DNA from: Candidatus Gastranaerophilales bacterium
GTDB taxonomy: Bacteria; Cyanobacteriota; Vampirovibrionia; Gastranaerophilales; Gastranaerophilaceae
Assembly: GCA_900767135.1 (NCBI GenBank)
Contig: CAAFYU010000085.1
Span: forward strand, 1-64,000
DNA length: 64,000 nucleotides
Reading direction: 5' to 3'
In this document: positions 42,362 through 51,236 of the stretch, piece by piece
Numbering within the stretch: position 1 is the stretch's first letter
Layout of the letters: every line of letters begins with the position of its first letter
The notes under the pieces: model-generated
Database searches by the model: none
Told to the model about the DNA's origin: nothing
Seen by the model: only the letters and a program-made list of their open reading frames with translations
Translations under genes and position numbers: made by a program

Positions 42362-42995
42362 TTTCAAATACTGTTTTTTGCTCGGTTGACTCTATTAATT
42401 TTAAAATTGCATTTTGTGCTTTTAAATTATTTGCACAAATATGCAAGCCGAGCCCTGATCCGGTTTGTTTTGTGGTAAAACCTTCTTCAAAAATTACTTT
42501 TTGTTTCTCTTCTGAAATTGCTTCACCATTGTTTGAAATTTTTATATGAGCATTGTTATCTGCCAATTGCAATGAAACATTGATTTCTCCATCATTAGAA
42601 ATCGCTTCAATTGCGTTTTTGATAATATTTACTATGCAAGCTAAAAATTTGTTTTCATCAATATAAACATTCGCATCTGTTTGTAGGTCAGATGTAATTT
42701 TGATATCTTTTTCACAAATATAGACTTGCGAAAGTTTAATCCCTTCTTCCAAAATCTTTTTAATACTACAAATTTTAGGAGAAAAATTATTCAATGATTT
42801 CAAATCAAGAAGATTGTTATTCATTATTTTTAGAGATTTGTTAATGCAGTTTAGGGCATTTTCTATCGAAGAATTTTTAATCCCTTCTTTTTCGAGATTT
42901 TTTCTGATAATTTGCGTGTAAAGTTCACAAATTGAAAGATGGTTTCTCATCTCGTGTGCTATGCATCTTGATTGCTCATAAATAATTTCGTTCAT
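42342..42995 (-). CDS. Small soluble histidine kinase without sensor domain
   Basis: The protein has 217 residues from the ATG at 42995; an earlier GTG at 43001 adds two residues. The phosphorylation region is AHEMRNHLSICELY, with His followed by Glu-Met-Arg-Asn as in NtrB-like kinases. The ATPase domain has IVNIIKNAIEAIS (N box), SNNGEAISEEKQKVIFEEGFTTK and TGSGLGLHIC. No input domain is present, so the signal must come by protein interaction. It lies 74 bases behind the NarL-type regulator, its likely partner, with a hairpin between. Confidence 0.9.
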   Translation of the reverse strand: MNEIIYEQSRCIAHEMRNHLSICELYTQIIRKNLEKEGIKNSSIENALNCINKSLKIMNNNLLDLKSLNNFSPKICSIKKILEEGIKLSQVYICEKDIKITSDLQTDANVYIDENKFLACIVNIIKNAIEAISNDGEINVSLQLADNNAHIKISNNGEAISEEKQKVIFEEGFTTKQTGSGLGLHICANNLKAQNAILKLIESTEQKTVFEIILPVA

Positions 42996-43007
42996 AATCA
43001 CCTACAT

Positions 43008-43041
43008 TAAAGGCTCAGCTCACGAATGGGCTGAACCTTTA
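43008..43041 (-). other. Intercistronic hairpin between regulator and kinase genes
   Basis: A 12-bp stem with one mismatch (TAAAGGCTCAGC at 43008-43019 with 43030-43041) lies between the two cistrons. No T tract follows on the minus strand, so it may be a partial terminator or an RNA processing element that lowers kinase expression relative to the regulator. Confidence 0.45.
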
Positions 43042-43069
43042 CATACCTAATTAGTATCAACTTTTGTTA

Positions 43070-43912
43070 TTAAACAGCCATTTTTGCTCGTTTTCTTTTG
43101 CCAAAGCCGTTATTAAGAGCGTACAAAACAGCTTGTGTTCTATCATTTACTTGAAGTTTTTGGAAGATATTGTTTACGTGAGTCTTAACAGTAGTTTCAG
43201 AGATAAATAGTTGTTTTGCAATAGTCTTGTAGTTATTACCCTGTGTGAGAAGATCCAAAACTTCTTCTTCTCTTGCTGTTAAATATGTAAGAAGATTTTC
43301 TTCCTCTGCTGCAACTTCTTGTTTGAATGACTGTTGAAAATATTCAAAAAATCTTGATGTAAGAGCTGTTGGAAGATAAACTTTACCTGCTGCAACTTCG
43401 TCCATTGCATAAATCAATTGAGCTGAAGCCATTGTTTTAAGCACATAACCTTTTGCACCAAGCTTCATTGCTCTAAAAATCAAATCAGCATCATCATAAG
43501 CACTTAAACAAATAACACGAATTCCAAGTTCTAATTTTTCGATTTCTTGTAAAACTTGTAGGCCGTCTTTTTCCGGCATATTTACATCTAACAAAATCAA
43601 ATCAGGACGATATTTTTTAGCAAGATTAATTCCAAGATTAGCACTTGTTGTCGTACCAACAACTTCATAGCTGCTTTCAAGCGTAATTAACTCTTTAACA
43701 CCTCTCAAATGATCTGCGTTATCATCTATTAATAATACCCTTGATTGTCTTTTGAATTCTCTCATCTTTATCTCCCTATTTTGTTCCCTCACTACACTAT
43801 AAATACTACTCTGTTTAGAGGGTTCTTTCCATACATGTCCTGATTGATATTGATGTGTTGAGGGTTTGAGAATTTGTCCTACATCTTTGGATTTATTTAT
43901 CGCCTCAATCAT
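43070..43912 (-). CDS. NarL/FixJ-family response regulator
   Basis: A receiver domain (RVLLIDDNADHLRG, phosphorylation Asp in DLILLDVNMPEKDG, Lys in GYVLKTMASA) is followed by a LuxR-type helix-turn-helix (LTAREEEVLDLLTQGNNYKTIAKQLFISETTVKTHVNNIFQKL). Two starts are possible. The ATG at 43912 gives 280 residues with a 49-residue polar N-terminal tail. The ATG at 43765 (231 residues) has the much better ribosome site GGGAGATAAAG and begins right at the receiver domain; I favour 43765 but the outer limit is given here. It is divergent from rmuC and forms an operon with the small kinase behind it. It should bind DNA as a dimer when phosphorylated. Confidence 0.93.
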   Translation of the reverse strand: MIEAINKSKDVGQILKPSTHQYQSGHVWKEPSKQSSIYSVVREQNREIKMREFKRQSRVLLIDDNADHLRGVKELITLESSYEVVGTTTSANLGINLAKKYRPDLILLDVNMPEKDGLQVLQEIEKLELGIRVICLSAYDDADLIFRAMKLGAKGYVLKTMASAQLIYAMDEVAAGKVYLPTALTSRFFEYFQQSFKQEVAAEEENLLTYLTAREEEVLDLLTQGNNYKTIAKQLFISETTVKTHVNNIFQKLQVNDRTQAVLYALNNGFGKRKRAKMAV

Positions 43913-43991
43913 GCTCTACACCATGCTTTCAGAAATTTAACCGCATGGTTGAATTAAAATTTAAACTAATCTTTTTAGTCTAATCTTCTTG

Positions 43992-44000
43992 TGGTATAAT
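43992..44000 (+). promoter_or_regulatory. Extended -10 promoter of rmuC
   Basis: TGGTATAAT fits the extended -10 consensus TGnTATAAT exactly, 24 bases before the start codon. A very strong ribosome site (GGAGGG, 44013-44018) follows. Confidence 0.6.
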
Positions 44001-44023
44001 TAATTTATTCGTGGAGGGTATGT

Positions 44024-45112
44024 ATGGAAATTTTAATCTTTTTAGTTGGTTTTTTAGTTGGTGCTTTGTGCGTGTACCTTTTGTTTATGCTTGTTAATAA
44101 AAATAATAAACAAGCTGAAAAAATGCATTCAGAAGCACTAGAACAGATGAAATTATATTTTGAAAACACAGCTAATAAAGTTTTTAAAGAAAGCACGACA
44201 GAATTAAGCGCAACAAATAAAGAAAAATTAGAAGAGTTTTTCAAGCGTTTCAGGGAACGAATTGAGGATTTTGAACGTCGTGCAGAAGAGAATTTTAAGG
44301 CAGAAAACGAGAATTTCACAAAATTTGATTTGAATATAAAAAACTTTTTGGAAACTGGAAACAAAATTTCGCACGATGCAAATTCTCTCGTAAATGTAAT
44401 GAAAGCGGATAACAGAACATCTGGAAGATGGGGTGAAATCGTTTTGGAACGAGTACTGGAAGCTTCCGGATTAAGAAAAGATGAAGAATATAAAATTCAA
44501 ATGGGAACAGCAGAAGGCAGACCTGATGCAACTATATTTTTGCCGGAAGGCCGTTGCGTTTACATTGACAGCAAAACTTCTTTTTCAGCTTGGGAAAGCT
44601 TTGTGAACGCAGAAACTGATGAAGAAAAACAGATACATTTAAAGCAGTTTGCAGATTCTACAAAATCTCATATTGCAGGACTTGCAAAAAGAGATTACTC
44701 AGTAGAAAATGTTTCTCCTGATTATGTTCTAATGTTTATTCCGATTGAAAGTTGCTACTCCTTGATGTTTTGCGATAACTGTCAATTGTGGGATTATGCG
44801 TGGAAAAATAAAGTCATGCCTGTTTCTCCGTCAACACTGCTTGCGGCATTAAAAATAATAAATTCTTTCCACGTGGTAGATCGTCAGAACAAAAATATTC
44901 AAGAAATGGCAAGACTTTGTTCAAGTGTTCACGATAAATTTGCGGCTTTGCTTAGCGAATTACTAAAAATTAGAACAGATTTAGATAATTCATTAAAAAA
45001 ACTAGACGGAAAAGGAAATATTATCACGCAAATTACAAAGCTTGAAAAACTTGGTTGCAAAACAGAAAAAGTAGTTCCGACAATTCCTGACGACCTTTTG
45101 GAAAATGACTAA
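44024..45112 (+). CDS. rmuC: RmuC family DNA recombination protein
   Basis: The 362-residue protein has an N-terminal membrane helix (ILIFLVGFLVGALCVYLLFML), a coiled coil (about 30-105) and the RmuC domain: ADNRTSGRWGEIVLERVLEASGL, PDATIFLPEGRCVYIDSKTSF (nuclease-like core), ESCYSLMF and NKVMPVSPSTLLAALK. RmuC limits inversion between short inverted repeats in Escherichia coli and is thought to be a nuclease-related factor acting on DNA ends; its exact biochemistry is unsettled. Start is secured by GGAGGG five bases in front of the ATG. It is a monocistronic gene, divergent from the NarL-type regulator. Confidence 0.94.
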   Translation: MEILIFLVGFLVGALCVYLLFMLVNKNNKQAEKMHSEALEQMKLYFENTANKVFKESTTELSATNKEKLEEFFKRFRERIEDFERRAEENFKAENENFTKFDLNIKNFLETGNKISHDANSLVNVMKADNRTSGRWGEIVLERVLEASGLRKDEEYKIQMGTAEGRPDATIFLPEGRCVYIDSKTSFSAWESFVNAETDEEKQIHLKQFADSTKSHIAGLAKRDYSVENVSPDYVLMFIPIESCYSLMFCDNCQLWDYAWKNKVMPVSPSTLLAALKIINSFHVVDRQNKNIQEMARLCSSVHDKFAALLSELLKIRTDLDNSLKKLDGKGNIITQITKLEKLGCKTEKVVPTIPDDLLEND

Positions 45113-45161
45113 ACCTTATTATAAGCCGAGTATTCTCTCTTATCCTGAAACGACTTAGGTA

Positions 45162-45191
45162 TTGACACTAACTGTTTTTTTAGATTAAAAT
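45162..45191 (+). promoter_or_regulatory. Promoter of the restriction-modification genes
   Basis: Consensus TTGACA (45162-45167) and TAAAAT (45186-45191) are spaced by 18 bases. The expected start point, about 45198, lies past the first possible ATG (45196), which supports use of the later ATG at 45247. Confidence 0.65.
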
Positions 45192-45246
45192 ATCAATGTT
45201 TTATCTGTTGAAAATTTTGACCGACAATTTTCAAAGAAAGTATAGT

Positions 45247-46710
45247 ATGGGAAAAAAAAGTAAGCTGGCAAGAAAAAGTATAGGAAAAGTTTATACACCT
45301 AAACAAGTTGTTACAACTATTTTAGATCTTGTTGGGTACAACGGTGCACATATTATCGGGAAAAATATTATAGATAATAGTTGCGGAGATGGACAATTCC
45401 TGATAGAAATTGCAAAACGCTATTGTGAAGAATGCTTAAAGTTAAATAAAAGCAATGACGAAATTCAAAGTTTGTTGGAAGCAAATATTTATGGAATTGA
45501 AATTAACCAAGAAGAAAAACAAAAATGTATAAATAATTTAAATAATGTTATAAAGGATTTAGGGCTAAACATTATTGTCAACTGGAATGTTATCTGTGCG
45601 AATACATTAACTGTTTCTAAATATAATAAAAAGATGGATTATGTTGTTGGAAATCCCCCTTATGTTCGCATTCATAATATTACAGATGTTGATTTAATTA
45701 AACGCTATGCGTTTTCACAAGACGGTATGACTGATTTGTATATTCCATTTTTTGAAATTGGTATTAACATGCTTAACGACACCGGACGTCTTGGATATAT
45801 AACTCCAAATTCTTATTTTAATAGCAATGCAGCAGCGACAATGCGAAAAACTTTTCTCAAAAAGAAATTGTTGACCAAAATCATTGACTACAAACATAAG
45901 CAACTTTTTAATGCGACAACATATACTGCTATAACAGTTCTTGATAAAAACAATATGCTTGAACAAGTTGAATATTATGAGTTTGATGATATCCTAAATA
46001 AAATTATTAAAATCGAGGATTTGAATTACAATGACTTTTATATTGAAAATAATTTTTATTTTTCAAATGAAAACAACTTATCCATACTAAAAAGAATAAA
46101 AAAAGCTAAAAATAGTTATTACAATCTGGAAGTCAAAAATGGTTTTGCGACATTAGCAGACAAAGTATTTATAGGCAATTTTGGGTTTTCCAATTATTGC
46201 ATTCCGATTATTAAAGCTTCTACCGGCAAAAAATATACTTGCATATATCCTTATATTGATGGAAAACTTATTAATGAAGAGATTTTAGAAAAAACAAAAG
46301 ATCTTTATGAATATTTAAAAAAGAATAAGGAATTGTTATCGGCAAGAAGTCTTGATAAAAGAACAAGTTGGTATGCTTTTGGACGCTCGCAAGGAATATT
46401 AGATACTTTAAAAAATAAATATTCAATAAATAATCTGATTAAACAAAAAAGTGATATTAAGCTTTTAAGATGCCCAAAAGGAGTTGGGGTTTATAGTGGA
46501 TTATATATAATAACAGAGTTAGATGAAGAAGTTTTGAAAGAATTTATTGTAAGCGACAGCTTTATAAAATATATATCTTTATTAGGAAAGTATAAAAGCG
46601 GTGGGTATTATACGTTTTCTTCAAAAGAATTGAAAAAATATTTAGAATTTAAGTGTTTAGAAAGGTTTGGAAGTAAAGATGAACAACTCAGAGTTTTTGC
46701 AAGTCATTAA
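45247..46710 (+). CDS. N6-adenine DNA methyltransferase of a type II-like restriction-modification system
   Basis: The protein has 487 residues from the ATG at 45247 (MGKKSKLARK); a start at 45196 would add 17 residues but lies at the predicted transcription start. The N-terminal part has GKVYTPKQVVTTILDLV and the AdoMet-binding motif IIDNSCGDGQFLIE; the catalytic motif is VVGNPPYVR (NPPY, adenine N6). The following part fits the TaqI/Eco57I-class layout with a C-terminal target-recognition region. It protects host DNA at its recognition site, which cannot be predicted. It overlaps the next gene by 32 bases. Lys/Asn/Ile-rich, AT-rich composition suggests horizontal acquisition. Confidence 0.92.
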   Translation: MGKKSKLARKSIGKVYTPKQVVTTILDLVGYNGAHIIGKNIIDNSCGDGQFLIEIAKRYCEECLKLNKSNDEIQSLLEANIYGIEINQEEKQKCINNLNNVIKDLGLNIIVNWNVICANTLTVSKYNKKMDYVVGNPPYVRIHNITDVDLIKRYAFSQDGMTDLYIPFFEIGINMLNDTGRLGYITPNSYFNSNAAATMRKTFLKKKLLTKIIDYKHKQLFNATTYTAITVLDKNNMLEQVEYYEFDDILNKIIKIEDLNYNDFYIENNFYFSNENNLSILKRIKKAKNSYYNLEVKNGFATLADKVFIGNFGFSNYCIPIIKASTGKKYTCIYPYIDGKLINEEILEKTKDLYEYLKKNKELLSARSLDKRTSWYAFGRSQGILDTLKNKYSINNLIKQKSDIKLLRCPKGVGVYSGLYIITELDEEVLKEFIVSDSFIKYISLLGKYKSGGYYTFSSKELKKYLEFKCLERFGSKDEQLRVFASH

Positions 46711-47383
46711 GAACTCTTTTATAAAATGCTTGGAAACAAGTCCAAGAAGCAATGAAAAATTAAAAATTCTTCATGGTGCTATATCAAAGGATATAAATAA
46801 TAGATTAAATGACAACATATATGCAGTACAATCATTAGGCTTTGGAAAAGGGAAAGAACAAAAAATCCAAGGACGATATTATAATAAAGCAGTTGACATA
46901 ACAATTCAAAAAAATGGGAAAAATATTGCAGGTATTGCTGTAAAATTTGTAATGAGCAATTATTCTCAAAACTCAAACAACTATTTTGAGAATATGCTTG
47001 GCGAAACCGCAAATATCAGAAGTGCAGGAATTCCTTATTATCAAATTTTTATAATTCCTGACAGGGTTCCATATTTTAATAAAGATAAAAAAATAACTCG
47101 TTGGGAACAAATTTCAGAACATAATTTAAGTAAGTATATTAAACTATCAGAAGATAATATTCAAACATCTTCACATGTTCCTAATAAAACCTTAGTGTAC
47201 ATTGTAAATATTAGTGGAATTAATGATGCAATTAACACAAGACAAGAATACTGTGATTATTATCTTAATAATGATTTTGAAGTGACTCCTTCAAATACTA
47301 ATATTGAATTTGATTCTTCTGTTATTTACAATAATCTTGAAATATTTGCAGAATTTGTCACAAATGATATAAAAAATCTATAA
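46679..47383 (+). CDS. Probable type II restriction endonuclease partner
   Basis: The protein has 234 residues from the ATG at 46679, with GGAAGTAAAG before it; an earlier in-frame TTG at 46667 is not favoured. Its position, overlapping the methyltransferase gene, is the main argument for a restriction enzyme. A possible PD-(D/E)XK-like core is seen at KAVDITIQKNGKNIAGIAVKF: Asp in a strand followed by a second strand ending in Val-Lys, but the residue normally Glu/Asp is Ala, so the site would be a variant or the reading is wrong. Other parts (FENMLGETANIRSAGIPYYQIFIIPDR) fit a nuclease fold with polar loops. I do not recognise the exact family. Confidence 0.7.
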   Translation: MNNSEFLQVIKNSFIKCLETSPRSNEKLKILHGAISKDINNRLNDNIYAVQSLGFGKGKEQKIQGRYYNKAVDITIQKNGKNIAGIAVKFVMSNYSQNSNNYFENMLGETANIRSAGIPYYQIFIIPDRVPYFNKDKKITRWEQISEHNLSKYIKLSEDNIQTSSHVPNKTLVYIVNISGINDAINTRQEYCDYYLNNDFEVTPSNTNIEFDSSVIYNNLEIFAEFVTNDIKNL

Positions 47384-47415
47384 TTTATTATCGTTAATTA
47401 AAATAATGAAAAGAT

Positions 47416-48996
47416 TTACTTCTTGTTGTCTGAATATTCGGCAGTTCCAGGGAAGGCGTTGGAGCCGGTTGCTTTTCTTGTAATCCAGTATTGGATTTTT
47501 GGAATAAATGTTGATAGGAATGCTGCGGAGATTGCAAAGCCGATACCCCAGTTCATTGCGTTCTTGAAGTAGTTGTCTCGACAAGCTTTGTTGATTAAAT
47601 CTTTTGAAATTTCACCGTTTTTCGCTTTTTTCAAGACTGATTCTACATATTCTTTCAAAACAGTTTGTTTTTTCTCAAATGTTTCACGAGAAATAAATCT
47701 CAACGGATTGTCAAAAATTGGTTCTGAAATCTTTCCGGTGAATAGGTTTTGATCTGATGTAGAACATCTGAATACGTTTTTCAAGAATTCCGGAATATTT
47801 ATTGCTCCGTCTGTAAATACATTTGTAACTTGTTTTTCGGTCAAAATAGCTTTGCCTTCAAGAGTCGGTTGCAATTCTGACATTCCTTTTGCAACTTGTT
47901 TCAATTTATTAACATTGACATCTGGATATTTCGCTTTGACATCAGCCAAAAGCTCGTTGAATTTATCAAGCTCAATAGATCCGTTTCCTTCTCTTAGAGC
48001 TTGTTTAAGTTTCGGAGTCACAAATCCTGAATTGTCAGGGTTGCCAAATACGGCGTTTCTGAAATCTTCTGTTTTCATATTTCCGCCATTTGCATCAATT
48101 ACAGAATTCATCAAATCGCTAACTTGTTTTGCGGCAACAGGATCGAGTCTTGTTCCATTACCTGTCTGCATTTTGTTTAATAAGAATGCTATTACAGGCA
48201 TGTTGAACATATAGAAGTAGCTTGAAGAAATATCTCTGAATAAAACTTCTGTTCTTTCGTACTTGTTACGTGCACAAGCACCTCTTCCAACCCAAACACC
48301 CATATCAGTTGACAAAAGCCCGTATTTAGGGTTGTTTTCGAAGCTGTACGCCAATGACATAAGCGTTTGAGGTGCAATCGAACCGAACGGAACACTATTA
48401 TCCTGTTTCAAAAACTTATCCATTGAGTATTTTGCTTGATTATTATTTGTTTTGTTTTCTTCTTTTTTATTTGCTTCTGCCGGCTTTTTCTTCATTATGT
48501 ATTTTGTAATTGCTTGGTTTGTTTTAGGCAAAACAAGTCCAACAAGACAGTTTGCAAGGATAATACTTGTAATAACTTTTCCAAACTTATATTTTGCAAT
48601 CAAACTTTCCGCTTTATCAGGGTTTTTTAAGTTCTTTTGCAAGTTTGTTTTGAATTTTTGCATAAAGTTGTTTACAGGTTTTCTAACATTATCTTTACCC
48701 GTATCAAAATCAGTTTCAGGAAGTTTTAAAAGTTTTTTGCCAACAAATTTATCAATAAGTTTGTTGAATAAAGGAACTCCACTAAACCAAAAAGCTGCCC
48801 CAATCATTTCTTCCGTTAAACGTTCTCTGGCTTCTGTAAAACCACCTCTTTGATAAGCTTGATAAGTTCTACCGCCTTCTACAAAGGCTTCCAAAAGTAT
48901 TACCGGCGCAATAGAACGGCTGGCAAGCCCTTTAACGAATTTTCTGCCATAACTGAAATCTTTTAATGTCTGATTTGGAGTAACTTTTATATCCAT
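47416..48996 (-). CDS. Large unknown membrane protein (526 aa)
   Basis: The protein is not recognised. It has no signal peptide. Hydrophobic segments lie near residues 28-40 (SIAPVILLEAF), 66-80, 140-160 (VITSIILANCLVGLVLP), 255-275 (YFYMFNMPVIAFLL) and 485-510 (NWGIGFAISAAFLSTFIP). A long soluble part with Lys/Asn/Asp lies between about 280 and 480. Order and motifs (a hydrophobic start with Gly-Gly, a helix ending in LPK, FRDISSSYFYMF) resemble the 662-residue protein at 6897 (IPK, VRDITSFTAILF), so both may be members of one divergent family. It converges with the restriction gene 32 bases away. The ATG at 48996 has no clear ribosome site. Function unknown. Confidence 0.75.
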   Translation of the reverse strand: MDIKVTPNQTLKDFSYGRKFVKGLASRSIAPVILLEAFVEGGRTYQAYQRGGFTEARERLTEEMIGAAFWFSGVPLFNKLIDKFVGKKLLKLPETDFDTGKDNVRKPVNNFMQKFKTNLQKNLKNPDKAESLIAKYKFGKVITSIILANCLVGLVLPKTNQAITKYIMKKKPAEANKKEENKTNNNQAKYSMDKFLKQDNSVPFGSIAPQTLMSLAYSFENNPKYGLLSTDMGVWVGRGACARNKYERTEVLFRDISSSYFYMFNMPVIAFLLNKMQTGNGTRLDPVAAKQVSDLMNSVIDANGGNMKTEDFRNAVFGNPDNSGFVTPKLKQALREGNGSIELDKFNELLADVKAKYPDVNVNKLKQVAKGMSELQPTLEGKAILTEKQVTNVFTDGAINIPEFLKNVFRCSTSDQNLFTGKISEPIFDNPLRFISRETFEKKQTVLKEYVESVLKKAKNGEISKDLINKACRDNYFKNAMNWGIGFAISAAFLSTFIPKIQYWITRKATGSNAFPGTAEYSDNKK

Positions 48997-49188
48997 TTTG
49001 AAAATTTTTCCTGCTTACTTTAATAACCCTGAATTTTTGTTTTTGCCCTAAATGTAAAGTTTGTTAAGTTTTTGTTACACTGAAAAGCAAGGCTATGTCG
49101 GTAGTTAAGTTTTGTTAAATTTTTTTTGGAAACTAACAATGTTTCATATTCAGTGTTTTTGATAGAATGTGAATAGAAGGTGTGTGTT

Positions 49189-49968
49189 ATGCCAATAACT
49201 AATGTAACTAATAATATTAACCAGACGACTTATGATCCAAAGAAACACGACAGACGCTTAAAGATAGGAGTTACTGCTACTTCTGCGTTAGGTGTTGCGA
49301 CTGCATTGGCTCATATTTCAAAAAAACAAGGATTTTCTTTAAACCCTTCTAGAATTGCTAAAACTCCGATAAAAGACTGGGCTATTTTTGGCTTATATAG
49401 TGAAAAGCACCCTGAGAGAAAACTCTTAAAACAAGAGGGTGAAGAAATTATTGAATTGGCGTCAGCATCTGTTCTTGGTGGCTTGTTGGGCGGTCTTGCT
49501 TTTGATGACAAAAAACACCGTAAAGCAAAATTGAAAGAATCTGTAAACCAGTTATTAGGTAATGTTTTGGTACCAATTGGTTGTGTTTGGACTGCGTCAG
49601 AGTTATATAAAAAACAAGAAGCCAATATTTTGAAATTGGTTCCTCAAATAAAAGAAACTGGTAAGGCATCAAAAATATTTAATGGTGCGTTGAGAGCAAT
49701 TCCTATGTCAATCGTTACGATTGCAGCCTTGGGAACTGGAATTTTTGCCGGAAACAAGGTTTCTAATTTTATAAACGAAAAAATTTATCATAAAAAAGTT
49801 GAAAGAAATATAAAACCGACAGATTTTGCTCCGCATGTTGATGATGTGGGTATGGCAGTGTCATTGATGGCTGAAAAATCTGCATTTTCAACATTTATCC
49901 AGAGAGTTGTACCGGCATTTTTATGTGTTCCGGGAATTGAAACAGGCATGCATCGAGAAGAAAAATAG
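49189..49968 (+). CDS. Unknown membrane protein (259 aa)
   Basis: The protein has 259 residues from the ATG at 49189, which has AGAAGG nine bases upstream; a GTG at 49180 is too close to that site. The N-terminus is Asn/Thr-rich (TNVTNNINQTT) and has no signal peptide. Possible membrane segments are at about 27-42 (GVTATSALGVATALAHI), 90-105 (VLGGLLGGLAF), 125-140 (VLVPIGCVWTASELY) and 170-190 (IPMSIVTIAALGTGIFAG). The small-residue helices and polar Asn-rich start resemble the other unknown membrane proteins in this window in style, but no direct alignment is clear. Function unknown. Confidence 0.7.
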   Translation: MPITNVTNNINQTTYDPKKHDRRLKIGVTATSALGVATALAHISKKQGFSLNPSRIAKTPIKDWAIFGLYSEKHPERKLLKQEGEEIIELASASVLGGLLGGLAFDDKKHRKAKLKESVNQLLGNVLVPIGCVWTASELYKKQEANILKLVPQIKETGKASKIFNGALRAIPMSIVTIAALGTGIFAGNKVSNFINEKIYHKKVERNIKPTDFAPHVDDVGMAVSLMAEKSAFSTFIQRVVPAFLCVPGIETGMHREEK

Positions 49969-50003
49969 TTTGACTGTATAGAAATTCTTTTCTTTTATAT
50001 TTA

Positions 50004-50012
50004 TGGTAAAAT
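50004..50012 (+). promoter_or_regulatory. Extended -10 promoter of ychF
   Basis: TGGTAAAAT fits TGnTAnAAT-type extended -10 boxes and lies 39 bases before the start codon, between the 259-residue gene and ychF. Confidence 0.45.
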
Positions 50013-50051
50013 TATTTTATAGTAAAAAATATAAAGAAAAGGAATATAAAT

Positions 50052-51149
50052 ATGCTTAGAACCGGAATTGTAGGATTGCCGAATGTTGGAAAATCAACTC
50101 TATTTAACGCTTTGACAAGTGCTAAAAATGCTCAAAGTGCAAACTATCCGTTTTGTACGATTGAACCGAATGTCGGCGTTGTAAATGTGCCAGATGAAAG
50201 GCTTGAAAAACTCGCAGAGCTTTGTAAAACAGAAACTATTATCCCGACAGCTATTGAGTTTGTTGACATTGCCGGTCTTGTAAAAGGTGCAAGCAAAGGC
50301 GAAGGTCTTGGTAATCAGTTTTTGCATAACATTAGAGAAGTTGATGCGATAATTCAGGTTGTAAGATGTTTTGACGACCCGAATACAATTCACGTTTCAG
50401 GAAAAGTTGATCCGTTAGATGATATCGAAATTATCAATACAGAATTGGCTCTTGCGGATATGGCGTCTGTTGAAAAACAGATTGCAAAAGTTTCAAAAGT
50501 TGCAAAATCCGGTGACAAAGACGCTGTTCTATTGTTGTCTGTATTAGAAAAAATGCAAAAACTTTTGGAAGCTGCCACATTTATTAATTTGAATGACAAT
50601 TTTAATGAAGACGAAATTCCTGTTGCAAAAAGCTTGAATTTAATGTCAACAAAACCTGTAATTTATGCGGCGAATGTTTCTGAATTTGATTTAAAAGACG
50701 GAAACGATTATACGAAGAAAGTAGGAGAATATGCGGCTTCTCATGGTGCTGAAATGGTAATTATTTCTGCAAGAATTGAGGAAGAGTTGGCAGAACTTTC
50801 TCCGGAAGAGGCAACTGAATACTTGCACGATTTAGGCGTTGAAGATAGCGGAATTAATCGTATGATTAAGTCTGTTTACAGCCTATTGAATTTGAGAACT
50901 TTTATTACTGCTGGTGAAAAAGAAATTCACGCTTGGACAATTCCTGCCGGAGCAAAAGCTCCTCAAGCTGCCGGTGTAATTCATACAGACTTTGAAAAAG
51001 GATTTATCAGAGCAGAAATTACTCCTTATGAAGAGTTTATTAAAAACGGCTCTTATGTAGCTTGTAAGGATAAAGGCGTAACACGTCTTGAAGGCAAAGA
51101 CTATGTTGTACAAGATGGTGACTTGGTACATTTTAGATTTTCAGTGTAA
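50052..51149 (+). CDS. ychF: Redox-regulated ATPase YchF (Obg-like)
   Basis: The universal 365-residue protein binds ribosomes and hydrolyses ATP. The P-loop is GLPNVGKSTLFNAL, the switch region is DIAGLVKGASKGEGLGNQFL, and the base-recognition motif is NVSE instead of the NKxD of GTPases, the hallmark of ATP preference in YchF. A coiled-coil insert (about 125-200) and the C-terminal TGS domain (about 275-363, ending KDYVVQDGDLVHFRF) follow. The ATG at 50052 follows AAAAGGAATATAAAT. It is a housekeeping gene with its own promoter. Confidence 0.97.
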   Translation: MLRTGIVGLPNVGKSTLFNALTSAKNAQSANYPFCTIEPNVGVVNVPDERLEKLAELCKTETIIPTAIEFVDIAGLVKGASKGEGLGNQFLHNIREVDAIIQVVRCFDDPNTIHVSGKVDPLDDIEIINTELALADMASVEKQIAKVSKVAKSGDKDAVLLLSVLEKMQKLLEAATFINLNDNFNEDEIPVAKSLNLMSTKPVIYAANVSEFDLKDGNDYTKKVGEYAASHGAEMVIISARIEEELAELSPEEATEYLHDLGVEDSGINRMIKSVYSLLNLRTFITAGEKEIHAWTIPAGAKAPQAAGVIHTDFEKGFIRAEITPYEEFIKNGSYVACKDKGVTRLEGKDYVVQDGDLVHFRFSV

Positions 51150-51190
51150 CGTTTGAAAGTTATAGAATTTGTCTTAAACGCAAAAAGTAT

Positions 51191-51210
51191 GGCGAGGTAT
51201 ATACCTCGCC
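51191..51210. other. Perfect 8-bp hairpin between ychF and the pilin-like gene
   Basis: GGCGAGGT-ATAT-ACCTCGCC is fully complementary but has no T tract after it. It lies 27 bases before the ATG of the pilin-like gene and could stabilise the 5' end of that mRNA, end the ychF message weakly, or be a protein-binding dyad. Confidence 0.5.
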
Positions 51211-51236
51211 ACCAAAATAGGAAAGGATCTAAGATA

